Assembly (NCBI GenBank): GCA_963724065.1
Contig: CAVRTB010000002.1
Location: 1 to 64,000 of the forward strand
Length of the DNA: 64,000 nt
Direction of reading: 5' to 3'
Source of the DNA: DASRIA01 sp963724065
GTDB lineage: Bacteria > Actinomycetota > Thermoleophilia > Solirubrobacterales > JBBDJG01
Both the position numbers and the translations under genes were made by a program. The notes below the pieces were generated by a model. That model was not told the origin of the DNA. It saw only the letters and a program-made list of their open reading frames with translations, and did no database searches. This document shows positions 1 to 7,217 of this stretch, piece after piece; the first letter of the stretch is position 1, and each line of letters opens with the position of its first letter.

Positions 1-1358
1 TGCTCGTGCTGGGCGGCCGCGCGCCGCAGTTTCGCTGGGGGCAGGGCTCGCTCCAGGAGATCGACCACGTGCCGTTCGTCGCTCCGCTCGCGAAGAGCGC
101 GCGCACCGCGACCGCGACCTCGGAGGTACCCGGTCTCGTCGACGAGGCGCTTGCCGCGACGCTCACGCCCCCGACCGGCCCGGCGTTCGTCGACCTGCCG
201 CTCGACGTCGTGTTCATGGAGGCCGACGATCCCGCGAATGCGGCGTCGATTCCCGACCCCGCGGGCCTTCCCGCCGCCGACGGCGACGAGATCGCGCGCA
301 TCGGCGCATTGCTCGGGCGCGCCGAGCGCCCGGTGATCATGGCGGGCACCGACCTCTACTGGGGCCACGGGGAGCGGGCTTTGCGCGAGCTGTCGGAGGC
401 GCTCGGCATCCCCGTGTTCCTCAACGGCCTCGCGCGCGGGTGCGTGCCGGCCGACCACCCCAACTTCTACTCGCGTGCGCGCAGCGCGGCGCTCAAGGAC
501 TCCGACGTCGCGCTCGTGATGGGCGTTCCGATGGACTTCCGCCTGGGCTTCGGCGGCAGCTTTGGCGAGCACTCCCAGCTCGTGCAGATCGACTCCGCCG
601 ATCCTGGCCGGATCGCGCCGCGCGAGCTGGCCGGCGAGCTGTACGGAGGGTTTCCGGCGACGCTCGCGGCGCTGCGCGAGGCCGCGGTCGGCGCCGGCGG
701 CGATCCGCGGCGCACGAAGGCTTGGCGCGACGGCCTGCGCGAGACCGAGGACTCCAAGCGCGCCGCCGAGCGCGAGATGCTCGACGACGAGCGCGCGCCG
801 CTTCACCCGATGCGCATCTACCGGGAGCTCGGCGAGTTCCTCGACCGCGACGCGGTCGTGATCGGCGACGGCGGCGACTACGTGTCGTTCGCGGGTCGCG
901 TGATGGACACCTACGAGCCCGGCTGCTGGCTCGATCCGGGGCCCTTCGGCTGCCTCGGCTCAGGCCCGGGGTACGCGATCGCGGCGAAGCTCGCGCGACC
1001 CGACAAGCAGGTCTGCCTGCTGCTCGGTGACGGCGCGTTCGGCTTCTCGGGGATGGAGTTCGACACGATGGCGCGGCACGGCATCCCGGTCGTCGCGGTC
1101 GTCGGCAACAACGGCATCTGGGCGCTCGAGAAGCACCCGATGGAGTTCCTGTACGGGTACTCGGTGGCGGCCGAGCTGACGCCGAATACGCGCTACGACA
1201 AGGTGGTCGAGGCACTCGGCGGGCACGGTGAGCTGGTCGAGCGCCCGGATCAGCTGCGCCCCGCGCTCGAGCGCGCGTTCGCGTCGGGCAAGCCGGCGTG
1301 CGTGAACGTGATGACCGACCCCACGGTGATCTACCCGCGCAGCGCGAACCTGGCGTAG
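1..1358 (+). CDS. ilvG: Thiamine-diphosphate enzyme, IlvG / acetolactate synthase-like (5' truncated)
   Basis: The reading frame is open from the first bases, so the N-terminal part of the pyrimidine-binding domain, including the catalytic Glu, lies outside the window. About 450 residues remain: the end of that domain, the central domain, and a C-terminal diphosphate-binding domain with the LLGDGAFGFSG...VGNNG thiamine-diphosphate/Mg motif. Whole-length phrases such as GSLQEIDHVPFVAP, GVPMDFRLGFGG and CWLDSGPFGCLGSGPGY match my memory of mycobacterial IlvG. IlvG proteins are annotated as acetolactate synthases, but the substrate of this subgroup is not settled, and oxalyl-CoA decarboxylase-like activity is possible. 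It ends at TAG with no partner gene close downstream. Confidence 0.85.
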   Translation, partial: LVLGGRAPQFRWGQGSLQEIDHVPFVAPLAKSARTATATSEVPGLVDEALAATLTPPTGPAFVDLPLDVVFMEADDPANAASIPDPAGLPAADGDEIARIGALLGRAERPVIMAGTDLYWGHGERALRELSEALGIPVFLNGLARGCVPADHPNFYSRARSAALKDSDVALVMGVPMDFRLGFGGSFGEHSQLVQIDSADPGRIAPRELAGELYGGFPATLAALREAAVGAGGDPRRTKAWRDGLRETEDSKRAAEREMLDDERAPLHPMRIYRELGEFLDRDAVVIGDGGDYVSFAGRVMDTYEPGCWLDPGPFGCLGSGPGYAIAAKLARPDKQVCLLLGDGAFGFSGMEFDTMARHGIPVVAVVGNNGIWALEKHPMEFLYGYSVAAELTPNTRYDKVVEALGGHGELVERPDQLRPALERAFASGKPACVNVMTDPTVIYPRSANLA

Positions 1359-1458
1359 TCGCGGCGGCGTGAGGAAGCCGCCGGACATCCGTTACGTCGA
1401 GACCGAAGACGGGACGAACATCGCCTAGGCCGTAACTGATTAGGGCGAGCGCCGCAGG

Positions 1459-1513
1459 CTCCCCACCGAACGTCCCGGAGCGTGTGCTCCAGGCGGTATC
1501 GCGGGACGTTCGG
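1459..1513. repeat. 55-bp palindromic repeat R1, copy 1
   Basis: Perfect 12-bp arms CCGAACGTCCCG (1466-1477) and CGGGACGTTCGG (1502-1513) flank a 24-nt loop. The loop holds a smaller stem, GGAGC-gtgt-GCTCC. The copy at 28315-28369 matches at 51 of 55 positions in the same orientation, and all four differences fall in the loop. A second hairpin starts inside the right arm (1511-1535). The position between two convergent genes suits a terminator or a REP-type element. Confidence 0.85.
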
Positions 1514-1547
1514 CACGAGGCTGTGGGTCGTGCCGAAGGCGAGAAGC

Positions 1548-1585
1548 GAAGAAGCGGCCGTCTTATCGCGAACAGCCGCTTCTTC
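1548..1585. terminator. Candidate bidirectional hairpin terminator
   Basis: GAAGAAGCGGC (1548-1558) and GCCGCTTCTTC (1575-1585) form a perfect 11-bp stem with a 16-nt loop between two convergent genes. There is no clear T-tract on either strand, so a terminator role is inferred from position and stem strength only. Confidence 0.4.
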
Positions 1586-1823
1586 TGAATGGCCCCGTCA
1601 GGACGGGCAGGGGTACGTGCCTTTGGGGGCCTCGATGCGGTTCGAGCAACGGGAGGCGCCGGAATCATTTCGGCAGCACTCGAACCTATTTTGGGAATCA
1701 AGACCTGTGAAACGCGGTCTCATCATCCCGCAGTCGCATTATGGTTGTGGCTCAGGACGTACCGCAACCGCAGAACGCCCAAACTGGACGTTTAATCCAT
1801 GCGCGCGGTGCGAATTGGCGCGA

Positions 1824-2756
1824 TTACTCGTGTTTCCGGGCGGTTTCGGCCGCCTCGATGGCTGCTCCATCGAGGATGTCGTGCTCCGACACCGCGATCG
1901 CGCCGAGCCCGAAAAGGCTCATCGCCTCGACGAGGATGACGCCGCCGGCCACGATCGTCGGAGCGCGGTCCGGATGCAGGCCGCGCACCTCCCGCCGCTG
2001 CGCGACCGGGGTCCGGGCAAGCTGCGCGAGTATCTCCTTGCAGCGCTCGAGCGTGAGGCGATGACCGTCGACCCGGTCGCGGTCGTACGGCTCGAGGCCG
2101 AGGTCGATCGCGGCGAACGACGTCGGCGTGCCGGCGACCGCGACTCCCTCCTGCACACGCGCGCGCACGCCGTCCGGCACGGCGTCGTCAAGACCCGCGC
2201 GCACGGCCGCGCGACATGCCTCCATCTCCGGCTCCGAGGGTGGGTCCGTGTGCAGGAAGCGCTCGGTGTGACGCACGGAGCCGATCTGCATCGAGACGAA
2301 GAAGCCCACCGACGCGTCCTGCCCGACGACGATCTCGGTGCTGCCTCCGCCGATGTCGAGCACCATCAGCGAGCCCGCCGGCGCGCCCGCCGCGGTTGCG
2401 CCCAGAAAGGTCAGGCGCGCCTCCCGCTCTCCCGGGATCGTGCTTGCCTCGAAGCCGAAGCGATCACGCAGGGCGCGCTCGAGGCCTGGGCCGTTCTCGG
2501 CGTCGCGAGCCGCGCTCGTGAGCACGGCGACGACACGCTCGGCCCCGTGCCCGTCGATCAGCGCACGATAGGAGGCGCATGCCGCGAGCACGCGCTCGAT
2601 GGCCTGTTCGGAGAGCCGGCCCGTTTCGTCGACCCCCTCCCCCAGGCGCGTCACCGTCGTGCGGCGCTCGAGCTCCCGGCGCACGCGCCCGCCGTCCACG
2701 TCCGCGACCAGCAGGCGGGTCGAGTTCGTGCCGACGTCCACGACCGCGACGATCAT
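1824..2756 (-). CDS. ppx: Ppx/GppA-family phosphatase (exopolyphosphatase)
   Basis: This 310-residue protein of the acetate kinase/Hsp70 actin fold begins MIVAVVDVGTNSTRLLVADV, the phosphate-1 loop typical of Ppx/GppA. LDIGGGSTEIVVG, the second phosphate loop, sits near residue 135. The length fits the short actinobacterial Ppx1 type without the C-terminal HD-like domain of the E. coli enzyme. The expected role is release of Pi from polyphosphate, or hydrolysis of pppGpp, in the cytoplasm. It is divergent from the hemolysin III gene, with only 38 bp between the two starts. Confidence 0.88.
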   Translation of the reverse strand: MIVAVVDVGTNSTRLLVADVDGGRVRRELERRTTVTRLGEGVDETGRLSEQAIERVLAACASYRALIDGHGAERVVAVLTSAARDAENGPGLERALRDRFGFEASTIPGEREARLTFLGATAAGAPAGSLMVLDIGGGSTEIVVGQDASVGFFVSMQIGSVRHTERFLHTDPPSEPEMEACRAAVRAGLDDAVPDGVRARVQEGVAVAGTPTSFAAIDLGLEPYDRDRVDGHRLTLERCKEILAQLARTPVAQRREVRGLHPDRAPTIVAGGVILVEAMSLFGLGAIAVSEHDILDGAAIEAAETARKHE

Positions 2757-2794
2757 GCGCTGGAGTGTCGCCGATCGGGTAGAAACAGATCGTT

Positions 2795-3469
2795 GTGACT
2801 GGTGTTCAGTCCGAGGACGTGATCGAGAAGCTGGTCAAGCCCCGCCTGCGTGGCGTCTCACACCAATGGGCGTTTTTCGTGGCGCTCGTGGCGGGCGCCG
2901 TGCTCGTGATCGCAGCGCCCTCGGGGAAGGCGACCGTCGCCGCGATTGTCTACGCGCTGAGCATGGTTGCGATGTTCGGTGCGAGCGCCCTCTACCACCG
3001 CGTCGACTGGCGCTCGCCGGCGGCGCGCCGCTGGATGCGGAGCCTCGATCACTCGATGATCTACCTGCTGATCGCCGGCACCTACACGCCGTTCGCGCTC
3101 CTGGTGCTCGACGGCGGGCTGTCGCGCGCCGTGCTGATCGCGATCTGGGGCGGGGCGGCGCTCGGCATCGCGCTGAAGATGCTGTGGCCGAACACGCCGA
3201 AGTGGCTCACCGCAGCGGTGTACGTGACACTCGGCTGGGTCGCGGTGATCGCGTTTCCCGAGCTTGCGCGCGAGCTGGGCGTCGTGGGCATGGCGCTCGT
3301 CGCCGGCGGCGGGGTCCTGTACACGGCGGGCGCGGTCGTCTATGCGCTGCGCAAGCCGGACCCGGTGCCCGCCGTGTTCGGCTACCACGAGATCTTCCAC
3401 GTGCTGGTGATCGCCGCGGCCGCGCTTCAGTTCGTGGCCGTGGCCGCCTACGCGCTGCCCGAGGGCTGA
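2795..3469 (+). CDS. Hemolysin III family (PAQR-like) membrane protein
   Basis: This is a 224-residue polytopic protein with about seven hydrophobic segments. Family signatures are ASALYHRVDW near residue 65, DHSMIYLLIAGTYTPF near 90, and the C-terminal HEIFHVLVIAAA, whose His residues form the conserved metal site of the PAQR/HlyIII superfamily. Despite the name, most bacterial members have no proven haemolytic role; a membrane hydrolase or lipid function is possible. The start is GTG with a weak ribosome site. The 3' end overlaps the convergent gene at 3448 by 22 bp. Confidence 0.85.
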   Translation: MTGVQSEDVIEKLVKPRLRGVSHQWAFFVALVAGAVLVIAAPSGKATVAAIVYALSMVAMFGASALYHRVDWRSPAARRWMRSLDHSMIYLLIAGTYTPFALLVLDGGLSRAVLIAIWGGAALGIALKMLWPNTPKWLTAAVYVTLGWVAVIAFPELARELGVVGMALVAGGGVLYTAGAVVYALRKPDPVPAVFGYHEIFHVLVIAAAALQFVAVAAYALPEG

Positions 3470-3909
3470 TCCAACCGGCGCGCGAGCCGCCGCCAGCGCC
3501 GTTGCCGGTAGCGGTAGAAGAGGTGCGCGTAGCCCCAGACGAGCGGGGTCAGCGGGCCGGCCTCGATCTCGATCTCATCGGTGTAGTGGCTGCGGTAGGG
3601 GCCGCGCTCGTCAACCGTGATGCGGTGGCGCCACTGCTTGATCGCGCCACCCTTCTCGGACGTCAGGATCTCGCGCGAGGCATCGTCGAGCCGCGTGATC
3701 TCGATCTCGTGCCACCAGGCCGGCACGACGCCGAACAACAGCAGGCGGATCCGGTACGTCTCCCCTTGCGCGAACTGCGCCGGCAGCTCGCGCTCGGATC
3801 GAAAGCCGAGAACCCCCTTGGTGACGTAGCGCAGCGTCTCCGGTTGCTTGACCGTGTCCCAGGTGCGCTGCGCCGGAAGCGCGAGCGCCGTGGAGACCTT
3901 GACTCTCAG
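3448..3909 (-). CDS. SRPBCC-like protein of unknown function, non-canonical start likely
   Basis: The frame reads as real protein well upstream of the first standard start codon, a TTG at 3738. Its N-terminal part (LRVKVSTALALPAQRTWDTV, then RYVTKGVLGFR) continues back to a CTG at 3909. That CTG overlaps the TGA of the preceding gene (stop at 3906-3908). The whole 153 residues look like one small SRPBCC-type ligand-binding fold, with VSTALALPAQRTWDTV as the first strand and helix and a basic C-terminal helix rich in Arg. Translational coupling from a CTG start is my inference; a sequencing error hiding a normal start is the alternative. No substrate can be named. Confidence 0.6.
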   Translation of the reverse strand: MRVKVSTALALPAQRTWDTVKQPETLRYVTKGVLGFRSERELPAQFAQGETYRIRLLLFGVVPAWWHEIEITRLDDASREILTSEKGGAIKQWRHRITVDERGPYRSHYTDEIEIEAGPLTPLVWGYAHLFYRYRQRRWRRLARRLDQPSGSA

Positions 3910-5687
3910 GGAACCATCACGCCCTGCACCGCGAACACGGTGTTGGGCGTCGTGGATGCGAGTCCGTCGGAGCCGCCGTCGTTGAGCTTGAGCTGGCCGA
4001 GCGCCCAGATGCTGCGCTTGGCCTCGATCACGGCGCCGGCGCCGAGCACCGCGTCAGCGGTCGTGTTCACCGCGCAGGTCGAGCCGACCGTCGTGTCGGC
4101 CGTCGTCGTGCAGGGCACGGTCACGCGGAAGGGCGTGTCCTGGACGGTCGCGACCTCGGAGGGGCCGTTGTCCTTGTCGGTGACCCGCAGCGTGGTGTCG
4201 AGCTGGAGCTGGCCGGTGTAGTCGGCGAGGCCGGTCTTGTTGCGCACGTCGGTGATCGAGACGCGGAAGCGCGCGTCGCCCTCGTCGGCCGGCGTCGCGG
4301 CGTTGCCGACGATCGCCTCGGCCTTCACGTAGCCCTCCGACTTCGCCGCGGCGCCGTTCGCGTCGGGCGAGCCGATCGTCAGCTGGCCCGAGGTCTGGAC
4401 CGGCGGGTTGCACGAGCCGTCGGGGTTCGATGCGTTGCCGGGGAAGTCCGGTGGGCCGTGCACGCGGTTGGGCGCGGTGCAGGCGTTGTAGGCGGGCACG
4501 AGCGGTACGCGCGTGGGGGTCGCGCCCTTCGGGCGCGGGTAGCCGGGGGAGATCGGGACGTACCAGGCCTGGATGATTCCCATCACGTCCGTCTTCGGTC
4601 CACCCGAGTCGTTCTGGTACTCGCTGTGTAGCTTCAGCACCTGGCCGTTGGTGATTCGCACCCCGTCGCTGGGATACTCGGCGCTGGCCGGATACGCCTC
4701 GGCCTGCCTGCCCGCGGGCATGTCGCCGAAGAGGCCGCAGTGGTTGTCGGTGTCGAGGTGGCCGTTGCTGCCGTTGGAGGCGCCGAAAGACGTCCCGTGG
4801 TTGGCCTCCGATCTGCACAGCGTCGCCCCGGTGATGTCCGCCGGGGGCGGGTTGTTGGGCGGGATCGGCCCGTAGTAGGTCGAGCCGGTGCCGCCGACCT
4901 GCTCGAGCGACAGCGCGATCGCACCGCCCCGCTCGGTGCAGTGAACCGAGCAGAAGCTCGGGTCGATGATGTCGATGTCGTGCAGGTGGCCGGAGACGTC
5001 GATCAGGCGGCCGTCCACGGGGGAGGTCCAGTTCACATGCGTGTCGGAGTAACCGGTCGGGATCGTGTACTCGGAGTTGCCTCCGTTGCAGATCGAGTCG
5101 ATGTCGAGCCACAGCGGGCGCGTGTCCGAGGTCTCTGACAGCGGCCGCCAGCGGAAGATGATCTCGACGTTGACCGTGCGCGCCGTCGCCGACTTGTTCA
5201 CGACGTGCGTCAGCATGTTCCAGTTCGCAGCCGTGTTCGTGTAGCCGTAGGGCGTCGGGAGGTGCAGGTGCGTGCGCTCGTTGCCCGCGCCCATGAACGG
5301 CTCGCTGATCGGGCAGCCGATGCCGGTCTGGGTCGGGTTGAAGACCACGAAGTGGTGCAGCAGCATGCCGTTGTCCATGTTCGCCGTGGCGCCGCTGCCG
5401 TCGAAGACGAGGTTCGGCACCATGTCCGTGATGCGGCAGTTGGTGCACGGAGCCGGCACCGAGAGCGGGATGTTGTGGATCTCGCCGTTGGCCGGCACGT
5501 TGAACGGCCCGTAGAGAGCCTTCACGAGCTGGCCGGGGCGGGCGGGAAGGTCGGTCCGCGGGTCCGAGAACGAGCTGATGTTGGTGACCGAGCTGGCCGG
5601 GGCGGGCGCGGCCTGGACCGCGAGCGCGAGCAACATCGCCGCCAGAAGCGCAGTCCCCTTTACGGAGATTCCCGTCTTCCCCCTCAT
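3906..5687 (-). CDS. Secreted copper type II monooxygenase-like protein (PHM/DBH fold) with shared C-terminal module
   Basis: This is a 593-residue secreted protein. The start at 5687 is chosen because it gives a clean signal peptide (MRGKTGISVKGTALLAAM, then AQAAPAPAS-like region). The frame upstream of it is antisense to imuB. Residues 60-380 hold LLHHFVVFNP (His111-His112), LTH (His161), SGHLHDID (His234, His236) and DVMGI (Met369). That order, HH, H, HxH, M, is the copper-ligand order of peptidylglycine and dopamine-beta monooxygenases. Many Cys residues suggest disulfides. Residues 383-593 form a module also found at the end of the peptidase at 28398-31349. The enzymatic role is inferred; the substrate is unknown. 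Confidence 0.6.
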   Translation of the reverse strand: MRGKTGISVKGTALLAAMLLALAVQAAPAPASSVTNISSFSDPRTDLPARPGQLVKALYGPFNVPANGEIHNIPLSVPAPCTNCRITDMVPNLVFDGSGATANMDNGMLLHHFVVFNPTQTGIGCPISEPFMGAGNERTHLHLPTPYGYTNTAANWNMLTHVVNKSATARTVNVEIIFRWRPLSETSDTRPLWLDIDSICNGGNSEYTIPTGYSDTHVNWTSPVDGRLIDVSGHLHDIDIIDPSFCSVHCTERGGAIALSLEQVGGTGSTYYGPIPPNNPPPADITGATLCRSEANHGTSFGASNGSNGHLDTDNHCGLFGDMPAGRQAEAYPASAEYPSDGVRITNGQVLKLHSEYQNDSGGPKTDVMGIIQAWYVPISPGYPRPKGATPTRVPLVPAYNACTAPNRVHGPPDFPGNASNPDGSCNPPVQTSGQLTIGSPDANGAAAKSEGYVKAEAIVGNAATPADEGDARFRVSITDVRNKTGLADYTGQLQLDTTLRVTDKDNGPSEVATVQDTPFRVTVPCTTTADTTVGSTCAVNTTADAVLGAGAVIEAKRSIWALGQLKLNDGGSDGLASTTPNTVFAVQGVMVP

Positions 5688-5731
5688 CCCGGGAGCGAGT
5701 GTATATCGGCGGGGCGATTTCGTTCCACCCG

Positions 5732-5768
5732 TTGACAGGGCCCTGACTCCTATGCGAACATACGTTCG
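5732..5768 (+). promoter_or_regulatory. SOS (LexA) box and promoter of the mutasome operon
   Basis: A perfect -35 TTGACA (5732-5737) is followed by CGAACATACGTTCG (5755-5768). This matches the actinobacterial and Gram-positive LexA consensus CGAAC-N4-GTTCG. The palindrome occupies the -10/start region and the imuB ATG follows directly at 5769, so the transcript may be almost leaderless. LexA repression with DNA-damage induction of imuB-DUF6504-dnaE2 is expected from known mycobacterial regulation. Confidence 0.8.
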
Positions 5769-6965
5769 ATGCACAGGGAGGCACAGGTCGTATGCGTTCT
5801 GATCCCGCGGTTCACGCTTCTGGCGGCCGTGGGCGAGCGCCGCGACCTTGTCCGGGAGGCCGTCGCGCTGGCCCCCGAGCCCGACCGCGAGCAGGTCGTG
5901 GGCGAGGTGTCCGGCGCGGCGGAGGCGCACGGGATCCGTCCCGGGATGCGGCTGGGAGAGGCGCTTGCGCGCTGCCCCGGGCTGCGGCTCGTGCCGCCTG
6001 ACCCCGAGCGCGCGGCGGGCACATGGGAGGCGCTGCTCGCCGCGCTCGAGGGGATCGGCGCCGCGGTCGCGCCGGCCGCTCCGGGCGAGGCCTACTTCGA
6101 CGCGGCGGCGCTGCGCCGGATGTGCGGGGGCAGCGTCGAGGGCGTGCTCGCGCGCGTGCGCAGGGCGGTCCGCATGCCCGCCCGCCTGGGCGTGGCGCCG
6201 AGCAGCTTCTGCGCGTTCGCGGCCGCACGCACGGCGCGGCCGGGGCGCGGCGCGAAGATCGTTCCCGCCGGGGCGGAGCGGGCATTCCTCGCGCCGCTCG
6301 CGGTATCGCTGCTTCCCGGCCCGCTTGCCGCGGAGCTGTGCCCCGCGCTCGAACGGCTCGGCGTGACCACGCTCGGCGAGCTTGCCGCGCTGCCGGCGCG
6401 CGACGTGGCGGACCGCTTCGGCGCACCGGGGCTGCGCGCGCGGGGGCTTGCGGCCGGCGGCGGCGAGCCGCTTCGGCCTCGCCCGCCGGGCGAGGTGCTG
6501 AGCGAGGACATCGAGCTTCCCGAGGCGGTCTCGGGCATGCAGCTGGAGCGTGCGCTCGAGCTCCTGATCGATCGCCTGCTCGCCCGTCCCGAGCGCCGCG
6601 AGCGCGCGTTTCGCAGGATGCGCCTGGGCGCGCGATTCGTCGAGCGCGGCACCTGGCGGCGGGAGGTCGCGCTGCGCCGGGCGACGATCTCGCGCGAGCA
6701 CCTGCGCCTTGCGCTGGCTTCACGGCTCGCCGAATTGCCCGCCCCGATCGAGCGGCTCTCGCTGACGGTGATCGCCTACGGACCGCCGGTCGCCGACCAG
6801 CTCTCCTTCCACCGGCCCGCCGAGGAGCGCCGCAGGCGGCTGAAGGAGGCGCTGCGCCAAACCCGCGCGGCGGCCGGCAGCGAGTCGGTGCTGCGCGTGC
6901 TCGACACGGATCCCGGCTCACGCATCCCGGAGCGGCGCGCGTTCCTCACGCCCTTCCCTGACTAG
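5769..6965 (+). CDS. imuB: ImuB-type Y-family DNA polymerase homologue
   Basis: This 398-residue protein begins with the Y-family opening VVCVLIPRFTLLAAVG. The GEAYFDAAAL segment near residue 100 stands where active Y polymerases carry SIDE. The catalytic acidic residues are therefore degenerate, as is usual for ImuB, which acts as an adaptor linking DnaE2 to the sliding clamp. A helix-hairpin-helix-like stretch (LERLGVTTLGELAALPARDVADRFG) and a little-finger region follow. It is first in a three-gene operon with DUF6504 and dnaE2. No imuA' is present in the window. An LexA box abuts the start codon. Confidence 0.85.
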   Translation: MHREAQVVCVLIPRFTLLAAVGERRDLVREAVALAPEPDREQVVGEVSGAAEAHGIRPGMRLGEALARCPGLRLVPPDPERAAGTWEALLAALEGIGAAVAPAAPGEAYFDAAALRRMCGGSVEGVLARVRRAVRMPARLGVAPSSFCAFAAARTARPGRGAKIVPAGAERAFLAPLAVSLLPGPLAAELCPALERLGVTTLGELAALPARDVADRFGAPGLRARGLAAGGGEPLRPRPPGEVLSEDIELPEAVSGMQLERALELLIDRLLARPERRERAFRRMRLGARFVERGTWRREVALRRATISREHLRLALASRLAELPAPIERLSLTVIAYGPPVADQLSFHRPAEERRRRLKEALRQTRAAAGSESVLRVLDTDPGSRIPERRAFLTPFPD

Positions 6966-6968
6966 CTT

Positions 6969-7211
6969 TTGGCCAGGCGGCTTTACCGGCCGCGCACGGC
7001 GACGGTGGTCGCCGGCGATGACGGCGTCCCCGTGCGCGTCGGGCGAGCGGACGTGGACACGGTGCGTGAGGAGTGGCTCGTCGAGGACCGCTGGTGGAGC
7101 GCGCGGCCGCTGCGCCGCCGCTACTTCGAGCTGACGCTCGCGGACGGAGCGAACGCGGTCGTGTTCTGCGACTTGCCGAGCGGGCGCTGGTATTCCCAGA
7201 AGGGCGCGTGA
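6969..7211 (+). CDS. DUF6504 family protein of the mutasome operon
   Basis: This is an 80-residue basic protein with a TTG start 3 nt after the imuB stop; its stop lies 6 nt before dnaE2. The sequence VREEWLVEDRWWSARPLRRRYFELTLADG is the conserved core of the short proteins encoded between imuB and dnaE2 in many actinobacteria. The function is unknown. Its invariable position suggests it takes part in, or regulates, the ImuB/DnaE2 translesion complex. It has no signal peptide or membrane segment. Confidence 0.75.
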   Translation: MARRLYRPRTATVVAGDDGVPVRVGRADVDTVREEWLVEDRWWSARPLRRRYFELTLADGANAVVFCDLPSGRWYSQKGA

Positions 7212-7217
7212 CCTCGC

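Larger units (their letters stand above)
1359..1823. other. Convergent intergenic region (465 bp) with hairpins, no gene seen
   Basis: This lies between ilvG (+) and ppx (-). I find no credible coding sequence; short open frames here lack family features. It holds the first copy of the 55-bp repeat (1459-1513). A second hairpin overlaps its right arm (CGGCACGA 1511-1518 with TCGTGCCG 1528-1535). A third perfect 11-bp inverted repeat follows (1548-1558 with 1575-1585). The right part (about 1670-1823) looks less GC-rich than its surroundings, with no recognisable promoter or RNA. Confidence 0.6.

Noticed and set aside
2599..4221. 540-codon plus-strand frame across the hemolysin III gene and beyond
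   Set aside because: Shadow frame; conserved proteins occupy other frames over the same region.
4515..4545. GCGCCCTTCGGGCGC hairpin, also present near 29000
   Set aside because: It lies in the coding region for the shared YPRPKGATP motif; the identity follows from protein conservation, so no separate element is claimed.
5688..6701. Long open frame on the minus strand continuing upstream of the copper-monooxygenase-like start
   Set aside because: It is antisense to imuB, is Arg/Ala/Gly-rich as expected from GC-rich codon shadow, and carries no family feature. The signal peptide marks 5687 as the start.
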